A stretch of DNA of 64,000 bases from Azadirachta indica (lineage: Eukaryota > Streptophyta > Magnoliopsida > Sapindales > Meliaceae): positions 17,667,609 through 17,731,608 of the forward strand of contig CM040446.1 of NCBI GenBank assembly GCA_022749755.1, written 5' to 3'. A program made the translations under genes and the position numbers. This document shows, one piece after another, positions 24,601 through 35,600 of the stretch; position 1 is the first letter of the stretch, and the number at the start of each line of letters is the position of its first letter. The notes under the pieces were generated by a model that saw only the letters and a program-made list of their open reading frames with translations, searched no databases and was not told the DNA's origin.

Positions 24601-24994
24601 TGCCAATTAAGAGGAAAAGACATGAGGGCAGAGCACCCAACTTTGTTATTTTTCACTCGTATGCATGGGTTGTTCATGAGAATGTACAATAACAATTATG
24701 TACTGATTTTATTCTCCTCAATGAATTTAAATGCTAATTCATGATAGCGACTATAGTAGCCAGATTGTTAATCATAAAAATTTTGTAAATCTTTGTTCGC
24801 TTGCTTTTGGTATTGATGAGGCAGCACTTGTTTCAGTATTGGTCAAGGATATCCAAACAATTTTGAAATTCTCTTGTTCATCTCCATCTATTGAGTTGCT
24901 TTTTCCATTGCAGGCAAAGTTGTCAAATTACTCTGCTACTCTAAGACAAAATTTCCCAAATATCCAGCAGATTGATTCTGATGTATTTTTTTAG
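21648..24994 (+). CDS. SDS22/PPP1R7-like leucine-rich protein phosphatase 1 regulator
   Basis: SDS22-type LRR protein that binds type-1 protein phosphatase catalytic subunits, acting in cytosol and nucleus. Six exons: 21648-21935, 22494-22724, 22893-23039, 23152-23294, 23393-23507, 24914-24994; all GT-AG, closing at 334 aa, close to family size. After an acidic N-terminus come about ten 22-residue SDS22-type repeats, e.g. LTELDLTANRLSSLD, LLIFDVSFNEITSLHGL, LQELWLGRNRIKVV, LEELYLSHNGIEKMEGL and LEDLWLNDNQIESLEG. A capping segment follows: TTIYLENNPC, NYSATLRQNFPNIQQIDSD. The start ATG gives MDNQTQPSAEANSDQA and is the first in a well-framed exon. The next gene is STT3A, as in Arabidopsis (At5g19680-At5g19690). 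Introns 1 and 5 are long (0.56 and 1.4 kb). Confidence 0.93.
22053..22293. mobile_element. hAT-like MITE in intron 1 of the LRR gene
   Basis: A 241-bp block begins gtgcgttcagaagtgctttt, and its reverse-complement end is gtgcatttaggagtgctatt, matching at 16 of 20 positions. The interior holds a short direct repeat (tagctttgcttctRtagaaact, near 22135 and 22169). The GGTGCGTT-type end suggests hAT-derived MITEs. I could not identify a convincing 8-bp target duplication. Confidence 0.55.
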
Positions 24995-25281
24995 AAGTCA
25001 TTGTGGCCTCGGTTTCTTTTTTGTCGGGACCGTGGCCCTTGAAAGCCTAAAGTGGCAAACTTTATGCAAGTAATGATTCTTAACTAATTTTTCTTTTCTT
25101 CAGTTCCTAGGTGGTTCAGTTTGTTGATTATTGTCAAATCTGGTTGCAGGCAGTTTGCAGTTCATGGGGTTACTCAGGAACGAGAATACTGATTTTACAA
25201 GGACAGTGATGATTTGCATTGATAAAAGAATAGTGGATAATTGCAGCTTTTGATTTGGCCTTCACTGTTGTTTCTCTTTGT
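24995..25281 (+). other. 3' flank and probable 3' UTR of the LRR gene
   Basis: Non-coding sequence after the LRR stop. A possible 3'-UTR intron (splice-like gcaagtaatg near 25065 to ttgcag near 25150) is suggested by eye only. The sequence beyond 25282 is shared with copy A, so the UTR end may lie within the duplicated block. Confidence 0.4.
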
Positions 25282-25773
25282 TTGGATATTCTTTTTCCTC
25301 ATTTAATTATTGAAGCACCTTGTTTTTAAGTTCAAGCAAGCTTTTAACTCTTATAGAAAATAGGATGTGTATGTCTCATATTTTATACCGTCAACTCTAT
25401 TCACATTAAGGTAATTCAACTTTGTAAGTTCAGGGAGTGAAGGCAGAATTGTTTGTCGGGAGCACCTATGAGAGCACTTTCTTTATTTCTTCTAACAATT
25501 TCTGCAATACCATTCTGTCGTGTAATGAAGTTGACATATAAAGAAACAACAGCACTTAGTGTCAATTTGGAACCTTCTCTAGTTATCAGCAAGAGATGAA
25601 CCGTAAATGTCAGACCTGTTATTGTTATTTGCTTTTGTTTTTTCAAATGTCACATATTAACTACGACCTACTGTTTCAGGGACAATTATCACCGGACTCT
25701 TTAAAGAGTACATCAAAAATTAAAAAAAAAAAAGTAAAACTAGTAATTATTAGTACTCTTTACATCAAAAAAA

Positions 25774-28700
25774 GGGAAATTTAAGAACAAAGTAACTATT
25801 TACAACCTATTTCCAGAAATAATCACTGTAGACTTTTGTTTACAAAAATGATCACCTAACAAATTTATGAACAAAAACATTCCATAACCAAACAAAACCT
25901 AAGCTTCTTCCATCTTTCCAAATATAAACGAAACCTAAGCTTTCAAACTTCAGACGAAACCGAAATCGTAAATTTAACCGAAATCGTAAATTTCCGTATC
26001 CGGATGGCGGCGAATGACGGCGGATTTCAAATGAAAAGATCACTAGATTGACAAGCTTATTCTTTGAAACAATCTTCAACGGCAGTTTTCGAACGGAAAG
26101 ATCACCTAAATCACTATATACAGCAGCGCTTCATCCAGCAATTGGATAAGTTGAAATTCAAACAATTTTTTGCGAAATTAGGATGTTTTCCTTTTGATTT
26201 AAGTTGAAATGTGTTAAAATAGCAATTTATATTGATGGATAATATGAAATTTTAGTGTTAATTTAGTGATTATTTTGGTGTTTGCCGTGTTGGTGTAAAT
26301 CGGCAATAATTTCGAGCACAATCAACATGCACATTCGACGATCATGTTCACAATATTTGTTATGATCGAAACTATTGCGTGAAGCATAATTGAATCTGTG
26401 ATCATTATGTGTGATGGAATCTACCATTTAATATTAGATTAGGGATTGGATTCAGGAGATAGTTTCGAGCACAACCTTCCTTTTTCCGTTCACAGTCTAT
26501 AATTTTGATCACACATAAGCGATTCGCCGCACACAATAGTTTCGATCACGCACGATTGATTCTAAAATTGCAGCTATTTTCGATCATGTGGTTTTTGCTA
26601 GTTTCTATCAAATGTATTAAGATGGGCTTCGATAGTTTTGATCACGTTGGTATTTTGTGGTTTCGATCACTGGTAATTATTTGAATGTGATCGAAACATG
26701 ATTTTGAATTTTTCAGAACATATGCATTTTTGGCATTTTTTCTGTTTACATTTTTTTAATAAGTTTCTATTAAATGTATTAGAATAGGGTTTGATAATTT
26801 TGATCACGTTGGTAATTTGTAGTTTTGGTTACACGATTATTATTTAATTTTGATCACTCCTACTAATAACATAATTTTGATCACATCTATTAATAACATA
26901 GTTTTTTATCAAACCTAGTAATAACTTCATTTCGATCACATTATTTTCTAGTTTCGGTTTCAACATGCTACTTATAATTTTGATCACCTATGATTTTGTG
27001 GTTTCAATTACTTATAATTATTTGAACATGATCGAAACATGGTTTTAATTTTTCTAGAACACATGCCTTTTTGGCATTTTTTCTGCTTGCATTTTTTTTT
27101 TGGATAAATTGAGATATATTTCATAAAATAAATTATTAACATATATTACTTGTTTTTCCTTCAGTTGAATATGGATGTGACTGTAACTATAGAGTTGAAG
27201 ATTCTGAAAGCCGAACATTTTCCTACTATTATTTTCGCACTATCGTGGTACCGAATGTGAAAATGGTGTAGAAGAAACTTATCCCTCGCAGCAGAACATT
27301 TTTTGCCCAATTAATGGGGTTCCTCATCAGGAGGTATCCGGTGACTACAGTGTCTTCACTTGTATGTATAAATACTATTTAGGGTTAGATAGACCCCTCG
27401 ATTTTAGGGGTAGTAAACGGACTATTTTTTAGAAAGAGGATGGCCGTAGAATTATGAAGGGGTTAGTTGATATAGATTAATATCTACTTGTACGCTAACT
27501 TATTGTTCGTATATGAATACCATTTCAAATCTATACTTTCATATTATATCTTTTCTTTATTGCGCTATCATTTTGCCTTTATACTAACAAAATCAATAAT
27601 ATTCATGCCTTTAAGAGATAATCAATAAAATGAAGGTTTAATCACTAATTTATTTATGAAGTGAATATTTAAAACTAATTAAGTAATCTATTAATCGATG
27701 TTAACTAATTAGTTATTATTATTTTTCAGAATTAATTAATTAATTTATCCATTTATTTAAGCAAACTAAAATTTTGGGCATCCTAAATATAATGAATATG
27801 TAAAAATCAAAAGTAAATTTCGATTACAAATAAGAAATTAAATGTGATCGAACCTATATTTTCAATTACACTTACAACAAGGTAACTGAAACTGTTGTGT
27901 GTGATCGAAACATACTTTCGAATTTTACAGAATCTTTACAACTTCTTTCTATAACTTTGATCACAAATAAAACGTTGAACACACAGACAGGTTAAAACGT
28001 ACTACATTTAAAGGAAATGTATCACATTTTGTTTACAAGGACAAGAGATGCATTCAACATCAAAGCACAAAATATTGCAACAACAAATAATAATTATCAT
28101 TAATACACATTTCAGCTCCGTTAATAATAATTTTTTTAAAAAATGAACACAAATTTCACTAACTTTGCTGAAGAGAAATTGGATTTCGGCATGTCGCGTG
28201 ATTGTGGCTATATTAATAACAACGAGAATACACACGGCGAACCACTTCCTTTCCAACTGAAGGAATTCTTTGTTTTCTTGGTCGGCCAATAAGTGGACGT
28301 TGCTTGAGTGACTTTACAGTGATTTCTCGTAGCTTAGGGAGAATCAATTAGTCCACCTCATTTCCAACAGAATAAAAAGACTTTGCATATGCATTTATCT
28401 ATACGTTAGTGGTGTCTTAGTGTACGCAAAAAGAATTATGTGACAATCGAATGTGTCTACATGTCGCGAGAGCGTGAGTATACGGTAGTTGTGATGGGTC
28501 AAGTTGTCTACAACCGCAAGTCTTATCTTGTAAATTTACTACCTCAACATAACCCTGTTGCCTAACTTCAAACTCATAGCGTGACATAAGATTGACGTTC
28601 ATGGTTCGCAACAACTCCAACTATTCGTCAACAACAACCTGAATCCCATAATCAATATAAAAGTCATCACAAATATTATGAATAGTGTAACTTTAATTAT

Positions 28701-30259
28701 AATTTTTGAACTTATCCTTGATTAATTTTCCAATTAAACGCATGCTCGCTTGGTGATGTTCATATTGTAACTCTTCATTCTGACAAGCATGGATTGAGTT
28801 CATTGGCGTAGCTCAGAAATATGTATTGCGATTGTTTTTTATGGCACAAATTCGCCATTGACAGCCCTGAACAATACACTTGGCCTCAAACCGATTTATG
28901 GTTGATTTGTAAACCTTGAACTTGAAATGCTTCTTCAATGCAAGCAAACCCACTTGTCTCGAAGAGCTTGCTTTGTGTTGAATATCTGCCCAACATGCAC
29001 ATCTCCTAATCTAGTAATTAATAATGCATCACTCTGCAAGGTTGTCGATGGTGGAATTAGAGCAACCACCAAAAATATTGATTTTCTGATAATGGATGTG
29101 CCATTGAGCAACTCCGCTGAAACCGGATCGTTAAAACCACCTTCTAAAGGGATTTCAGTTTCTTCGTTAACAACATTTCTTTTATCTTCGCAATGCAGAG
29201 AAATGTTGGTGTCATCAACATCTGCTTACTAACATGATTATCATTTTAATTTTAATCACTTTGAGGTGTATAATTATTTTAAGGAGAAGAATCACCTTCT
29301 TCAATAGTAATCACATCATTAAAAAAGCCTAAAACTTGGTGTGGAGATATCGGAGGGATCGGTGGGTCTTCACTTTATTGGGAATAATGATCTCCAAACC
29401 TTTGACCTATGTACATAAATTTGTGATCATATTTTATCTCTCGATCCACAGGAAATTCCTTCTGCATTTCGCCAACATATACTTTACCACTATTCGATGT
29501 TCGTTTTCATGAGCCACTATTCATGATAACTATCATTAATGGTTTAGCCATGCTTGCACTAGAACAAATATATATTTAGGTTACACATAAATGAAACTAG
29601 AATCTTTGAGGGGAAATATATGATCATGCATGAAACCATTTGAAGAAAGATTTGTCAAAGTAAAAACAATAAAGAAAACAAAAAGAAATTCAGTTGTTTT
29701 AATCATGGCCAAAAATTTACTCATGAGCGAAACCACTTACTTTCAATCACGAGTGAAAAATTTTACTTATAATTAAAAGTATCGCGCAAATTGTCTTCAA
29801 CCTTGTGGTACCAGTTTTTTTTTTTACTTAACAACTACATCAAACACACTCAAATAATCAGTACACATCTCATTTGACAATTTCTATCATTTCTTACCTA
29901 AACCTAATTATTCACAAACACCACATAATCGCAAAAATTTAAACACTTATCGGTTTAGATCCCTTTGTCTACTTGTGATTTTCTTTTTCAAATTGTGATG
30001 GAGTTTCTTTTTGGGAAAGAAAGGAAGTAAACAAGTTGAATGAATTTTTGCTTAAAAAGATGAAAGAAGAAACAAGAAAATCAGGAAAAAGTTGCGGGAA
30101 GAAAGGAAAGAAAATAGAGAAAAGGAAATGATTAAGTTAATCTAGTCATAAGGGCAAAATAGTCTTGAAAAAATTTAGTTGGTTATTTTTGTAGATAAAA
30201 GTATACAGTAATTATTTTCAAAAATGGAATGTAAATAATATTTATTTTTGTAAATTTCC
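25774..30259 (-). mobile_element. Degenerate Mutator-like element (MULE), copy B
   Basis: Same element as 494-4965, with the left TIR from 25774 and the right TIR about 30178-30259. It includes the TTTYGATCAC array (about 26340-27970) and the transposase relic. It sits between the LRR gene and STT3A, which are direct neighbours in Arabidopsis, so the insertion has stretched a conserved gene pair. Confidence 0.8.
28231..29551 (-). pseudogene. MuDR-type MULE transposase relic, core deleted (copy B)
   Basis: Same order of family blocks as in copy A: N-terminus from an ATG at 29551, MuDR DNA-binding zinc region near 28840-29010, SWIM-like block at 28417-28620 with the same Cys-to-Tyr change, and the GRPRKQRIPSVGKE tail near 28240-28290. 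It shares the same early stop after NGGS and the same missing catalytic core as copy A, so the damage predates the duplication. Confidence 0.8.
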
Positions 30260-31126
30260 AAAAAAATGGTAAAACTAATAATTATCACTAAATAAAGTGC
30301 TAAAATATAAGTAATTGTTAATCTTAATAAACATAAACGAAATGTAAGTAAAAAATTAAAAAAATAAGTAAACTTTATTTACATGGTAATTTGCAACTTC
30401 AGTCGATTGAGAGTGGGCTGAATGGAGTAAAAATTAAAAATGGAGATTAGAGGCCAAGGCAGCCAAGAAATAAAAAAATAATAATAAGGGAAAGAAAGGG
30501 CATGGGCTAAAGATGAACAAAGGAAAAACAGGGGTATGGTTAGATTCTAGTGTGTCTTTCATTGAGAGGAACGGAAAAACGAATGCAGAGAGATCCTCGT
30601 TCTTTATTCTTTTCTTTGATTGGATAAATTATTAAGAAAATTTTATGGCTTCAAATAACAAAATTATGATTCCCACAACATTTGCTCATAAAATTGAGTT
30701 CATTCCACTTCTTTATTCTATTTAGATAGAATAATGATGTCAAAGTGTGAAAAGGAACTATTGTATGCTTTATATAATAGCTTTTATTTAGAGATAAACA
30801 TAATATTTTTTAAAAAAATTCTGTTAATTTTTTATAAAAAATTTATTAAATTAAGTTACAAAATATCTTCTTTTTATTTAAGAATAGTAATATATTATTT
30901 TTGACGGATTAAATTCTAATATAGTTTAGATATAGATTTATTATTTGTGAACATATTTTAAATTTTTAATTCAATTCATTTATTTATTAAATCTATTGAA
31001 AAAAACATATTGTAATTGAATGAGATGAATTTTCAATATTCACCAAATCTGGTCGAGAATAGATCGAATTGAACACAAATTTCACTACACAACGGTCTGA
31101 ATTCTGAACAAAGGTTATTGCATTAA

Positions 31127-32301
31127 GGGGTTTTAACACATACCTCCCATGAGATTTGAAATTTTAACACTTAAAGGAAAGGTTTAAAGAAAGACACATG
31201 TACCTCTCCCGGACCATTAGTTGACTATCTAATTTTATTTATATAACTATCATACCCTTAATTGCTTCAAAGTAAAGTATACAAAATTCAATTTGTATGT
31301 AATCAAAAATAATTTTAATTTATATTTATTTAAAAATTAGAAATTTAATTAATGACAATTTAATTTACGATTTTAATATTTTAATGAAAATTTTAAGAAA
31401 AAACACACTTACCTCCCTTAAATCAATTGACTATGTATTTTCACTTAAAACAACTATAATACCTTTAATTGCTTCAAAATAAAGTTTAAGAAACTCAATT
31501 TTAATTTATTTGATGTTTAAAAAATTAAAATAATTAAAATTTTGATTAATGACAATTATAATTTATATTAATTTAATATTTATTTAAATTAAAATTTTAT
31601 TTAATGATATTTAAAATTAGCAATTTAGTCATATTGATATTTTTTCTAATTTTTCATCATTGCGTAGTTCCATCAAATTTTTTGTGTAAATCCAAAAATT
31701 TACATTTACTTTACGAGTCATAAGATTGATATTAAAGTGTAGATTTAATATGAATATGTATGACATAAATCTTGTATTAAAGTGTTTTTATAAGAAAAGT
31801 GAGATTGATAAGGTTATGAAATTGTTTAGTGAAATAAAAAAAATATAGTTTATTGGAGAATTTGTAAAAGAGGGGAGTAAGAAAGGCGGCGACTTTACAT
31901 ATTAGAATTTAAGATTTGGATAAATATAATATATGAATAAAAATTAAATTTCTATTTTGAGTAAATATTAAATAAATATAAATTAAAATTATCAAGTTAA
32001 ATTATCATTAATTAAATTTTAAATTTTAATAAATATTAAATTCACGTAAACTAAAATTATTAAATTAAATTGTCATTAATTAAATTTTTAATTTTTAAAT
32101 AAATATAAATTAAAATTATTTTTAATTATATACAAATTAAATTTTTTAGATTTTATTTTAAAATAATTAAAGATATTATAATTATATAAATAAAATTAAA
32201 TAATTAATTAATAATTTAAGGGAGATAAGTGTAACTTTTTTTAAATCTTTTATTTAATTTTTAAAATTTCAAACTTAAGGAGAGGGACGTGTTAAAACCC
32301 C
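31127..32301. mobile_element. Non-autonomous long-TIR MULE upstream of STT3A
   Basis: The left end ggggttttaacacatacctccc and the reverse-complemented right end ggggttttaacacgtccctctc match. The similarity continues inward for at least 250 bp (shared landmarks: aatttgtat, aattaaaaataattttaattt-like, aaatttaattaatgacaattta). The right flank is ggttaagtaa (32302-32311), matching cattaagtaa on the left in copy A, a target duplication of about 8-10 bp. The terminal unit (acctccc ... taattgcttcaaaRtaaagt) is also repeated tandemly inside the left arm near 31200 and 31410. There is no coding capacity. It ends about 340 bp before the STT3A start codon. Confidence 0.75.
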
Positions 32302-32390
32302 GGTTAAGTAATACATTGACACAATTTTCACGCAATAATGGTCCGAATGCCGAAACGTCTGATCTCCGGTCCTTTGACAAATCAAGTTAT

Positions 32391-32466
32391 GCCACGTAGC
32401 AGCCACGTAGCCCCTAGCCAATAGGAAGGGGTCTTTCTCGCTATTCACTAGTTCCCGCCACGTGGA
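32391..32466 (+). promoter_or_regulatory. Three CCACG cores with CCAAT in the STT3A promoter
   Basis: gCCACGTag at 32391-32399, gCCACGTag at 32402-32410, CCAAT at 32418-32422 and cgCCACGTgg at 32456-32465 lie within 75 bp, about 180-250 bp upstream of the STT3A ATG. CCACG with CCAAT is the make-up of ER-stress elements bound by plant bZIP28/bZIP60 with NF-Y, and STT3A is an ER glycosylation enzyme. The CCAAT-to-CCACG spacing here is not the canonical 9-10 bp, so this is a suggestion, not a match. ACGT cores also bind ABA and light bZIPs. Confidence 0.4.
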
Positions 32467-32639
32467 AACAAAAGGACACTCTTGTCATTTATCCAAGTCC
32501 AGTACCCACTCTCGTCATTTTGCAGTTCCCGCAAATCTTCTACAAAGTCTTCTTCTCCGTATGCTCGTTGCGCGAGGACCTACAAAAACCCCTTCACTCT
32601 TTTAAACATAACTACAGTCAGTGGACGATTTACCCGTCA

Positions 32640-35600
32640 ATGGCGGCCGGGGAGAAGACCGGCGAAACGACCTTGCGTCACGCGTTTGGAAACGTTCTCT
32701 CATTCTTCATTCTTCTGTTGATCGGAGTTCTCGCTTTCTCGATCCGTCTCTTCTCTGTAAGATCTCCGATCATTGCATTTTCTAGATCCGATCCATAAAA
32801 TATCGTCAAATTTTGTTATTTACCGTTTTCTGATTAGAAATGAATGAAAAGTGTTCAGAAACTGATGTGTCCCCGAAAATTCATGTTTGTTAACCAAATT
32901 CAATGTTCGTCGCTTTAGTTAACGAGAAAATGTAGGAACATAAAAGAAAAGAAAATATAAAATGAAATTTATTGGCCTACAATTTAAAGTTTGAACATTT
33001 TAATTAGCTTTTTCGTTGTATCACTTGATACATTTCGGAGCAACCGATGAAATTCATTTTTCCAGTCAAATGTTTTCCAAATCCAATTCTTCTCGTTTAA
33101 TTAATGGCAAACTGGAGGCAAAGAAAAGAAAAACTAAACGTTAATTCTTTTTTGTTCTAATACTTAATACATTTTGAAAGCTACTAAAGGTAGGTGGGCA
33201 TAAGTATTCATAGCGTTTCATTATGTAATTGAAGTTGATTTTATTATCGTAGTAGACTCTTTAGTCCCACGGATTTGCCAATTGATTTACAGGTTATAAA
33301 GTATGAAAGTGTCATTCATGAGTTCGATCCTTACTTCAACTACAGAGTCACTCAGGTTCTTTTTTCCTAATCATTTAATCAGCTTTCGTGGATTGTGTCT
33401 TTTATGTTGGTTTTGTGATACTCTAAAGCTGTATAGAAGATGAATAACAGGTATATTTGTTGGTTTCAGTTTCTAACGAAGAATGGCATATATGATTTTT
33501 GGAATTGGTTTGATGATAGGACCTGGTAATTGCAATTGCACTGCAACTGGCATTCTTTTTCCTCTTTTTTAATCTCTGTATTAGTTAGGTAGATGTATCT
33601 TGTCAAAATTTTGAAGCCATTTGGTTGGGTTTGCATGCAAGGTATCCTCTTGGTCGTGTGATTGGTGGAACTGTTTACCCCGGGTTGACCTTGACAGCAG
33701 GCACAATATGGTGGTAAGTACTGTAGAGTCAATAGTAAGATTTACCTGCTTAGTTCTATAGTTTGTTTAGCTAACATTTTTACATACTTGCCCCTGATAT
33801 GTTTCTTCTGGTTGAAAGCAATTGTTGTCAGTAACTTTGTTAATTTGTTGAGACATTGTTCTTTCTACTTAGGATATTGAATTCCTTGAATATTCCTTTG
33901 TCTGTGGAGACTGTGTGCGTGTTCACTGCACCTATTTTTTCTGCTTTTGCTTCATGGGCGACTTACCTTCTAACCAAGGTTTGCATCTATTTTATGTACT
34001 TTGTTGCATTATTATTTCTTTTTGGCTTCAAACTTAGTTATGCTGTTTTATTGATCTTCAATAGGAAGTTAAGGGTTCTGGTGCAGGACTAACAGCAGCA
34101 GTTCTTTTGGCCATGGTAAATCTTCCATTGAGTAGTTTTTCCAGTTGTTGAAATTATTTTCTCATTTTCAGTAGCTTTTATCTTATGACAAATCCTTGGA
34201 AGATTTGATGTATAGAGTACATCCTCTCATTTCTATTAATGTGTAATTATGGAATTGACATGTGCATTTCAACATCCCATATCCGTTTCTCCAGAATATT
34301 CCAGTCAGATGTTAAATAATCAAAACAAGAACATAATACATGCATTTTTAATGTTTAGGCTTAAATGTATAAAATTTGTTTATTAATGTGTAACTGTGTT
34401 CTAAGCGCATCTTAGGAACCTTAATGCAATGAGTTTCATGGTTGGAAATTCAACTTGGTCTGGAAATTTCTTTTCCAATTGGTAGGAAACATGGTTACTA
34501 CAACTCTAGAACATGAGCGAGCATCGTAGTTAACTTAATATTATAGTATAAATTGCAATGCATAGTTCGGCTGATGGAAGTTCTATGTGGTTTGTTATGT
34601 TTTTGGTACATGTTTAATAACTACCCTTTTTTATGAAACATGCTACGACATTTATACGGTTTTCTTAGCTTTTATGTTAACTGTATTGCCGTACAGAACT
34701 TGTGTTGTCTAATGACTGATATAATCTTTTTCCTTAACGATCCATAGGTGTTAATTGTTACATTTTATATTTGCAGGTTCCATCATACATATCTCGATCT
34801 GTAGCTGGAAGTTATGACAATGAAGCAGTGGCTATATTTGCTCTGATTTTCACTTTTTATCTTTATATAAAGGTTAGTTTTCATTTGAAGAGGGCAGGTA
34901 TATTTCATCACTTTAAAACTTATTTTAACCAAGGAATAAATGGACTAACTTACTGTCTTACATTTGCCCATTTTAACTTATACATAGGGAACACTTTAGA
35001 AGATTTTTACATAATTTATATTTTGTGCTACTGTTTTCTGATTTAAGCTATGTGCCATGTGCAGACACTGAATACTGGATCCCTCTTTTATGCTACTTTA
35101 AATGCAATAGCATACTTTTACATGGTAAGATTTGTGTGCTTGTTTTGTTTTGCATTCTTCCTTAGTCACTCATTATATTTATGATTATTGTGTCTTTTTG
35201 CCATCCAGGTTTGCTCTTGGGGAGGTTATACCTTTATTATTAATCTTATTCCCATGCATGTGCTTCTGTGCATTGTAACTGGTCGCTACTCTTCTCGACT
35301 GTACATTGCGTATGCTCCTCTGGTAAGTGTTCTTAGCACTCATGAAGTGTCCATATAGTCAAGAAAACAAGGATCATAACTTCAGTATCATCATTGATGA
35401 TTACATTTTTAACACTTTTATCTGTAGAAAAATAAGAATAGGAACTGAACTGCCTCAAAATTGGCTTTTCAGTTCTCTTTCATTTCTTTCTGTGTTGAAG
35501 ATAAGGATTCCCATCTCTTGCTTTTTGTTTTCTTTATGGATGCACAGTCCACCATTGTATCTCCTTTTTTTGTCCCTCTTCTTTTGCTAATACAATTTGC

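Larger units (their letters stand above)
25282..31690. repeat. 6.4-kb direct duplicate, copy B
   Basis: Partner of 1-6400. This copy is continuous on both sides with unique sequence: the LRR gene on the left and the rest of the non-autonomous MULE plus the STT3A promoter on the right. It therefore looks like the properly anchored locus. Copy-specific changes include a 14-bp extra segment near 25973 (repeat of aaccgaaatcgtaaattt), an extra CAG near 26122, and loss of four bases (taag) at the left border of the element at 31127. Confidence 0.95.
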
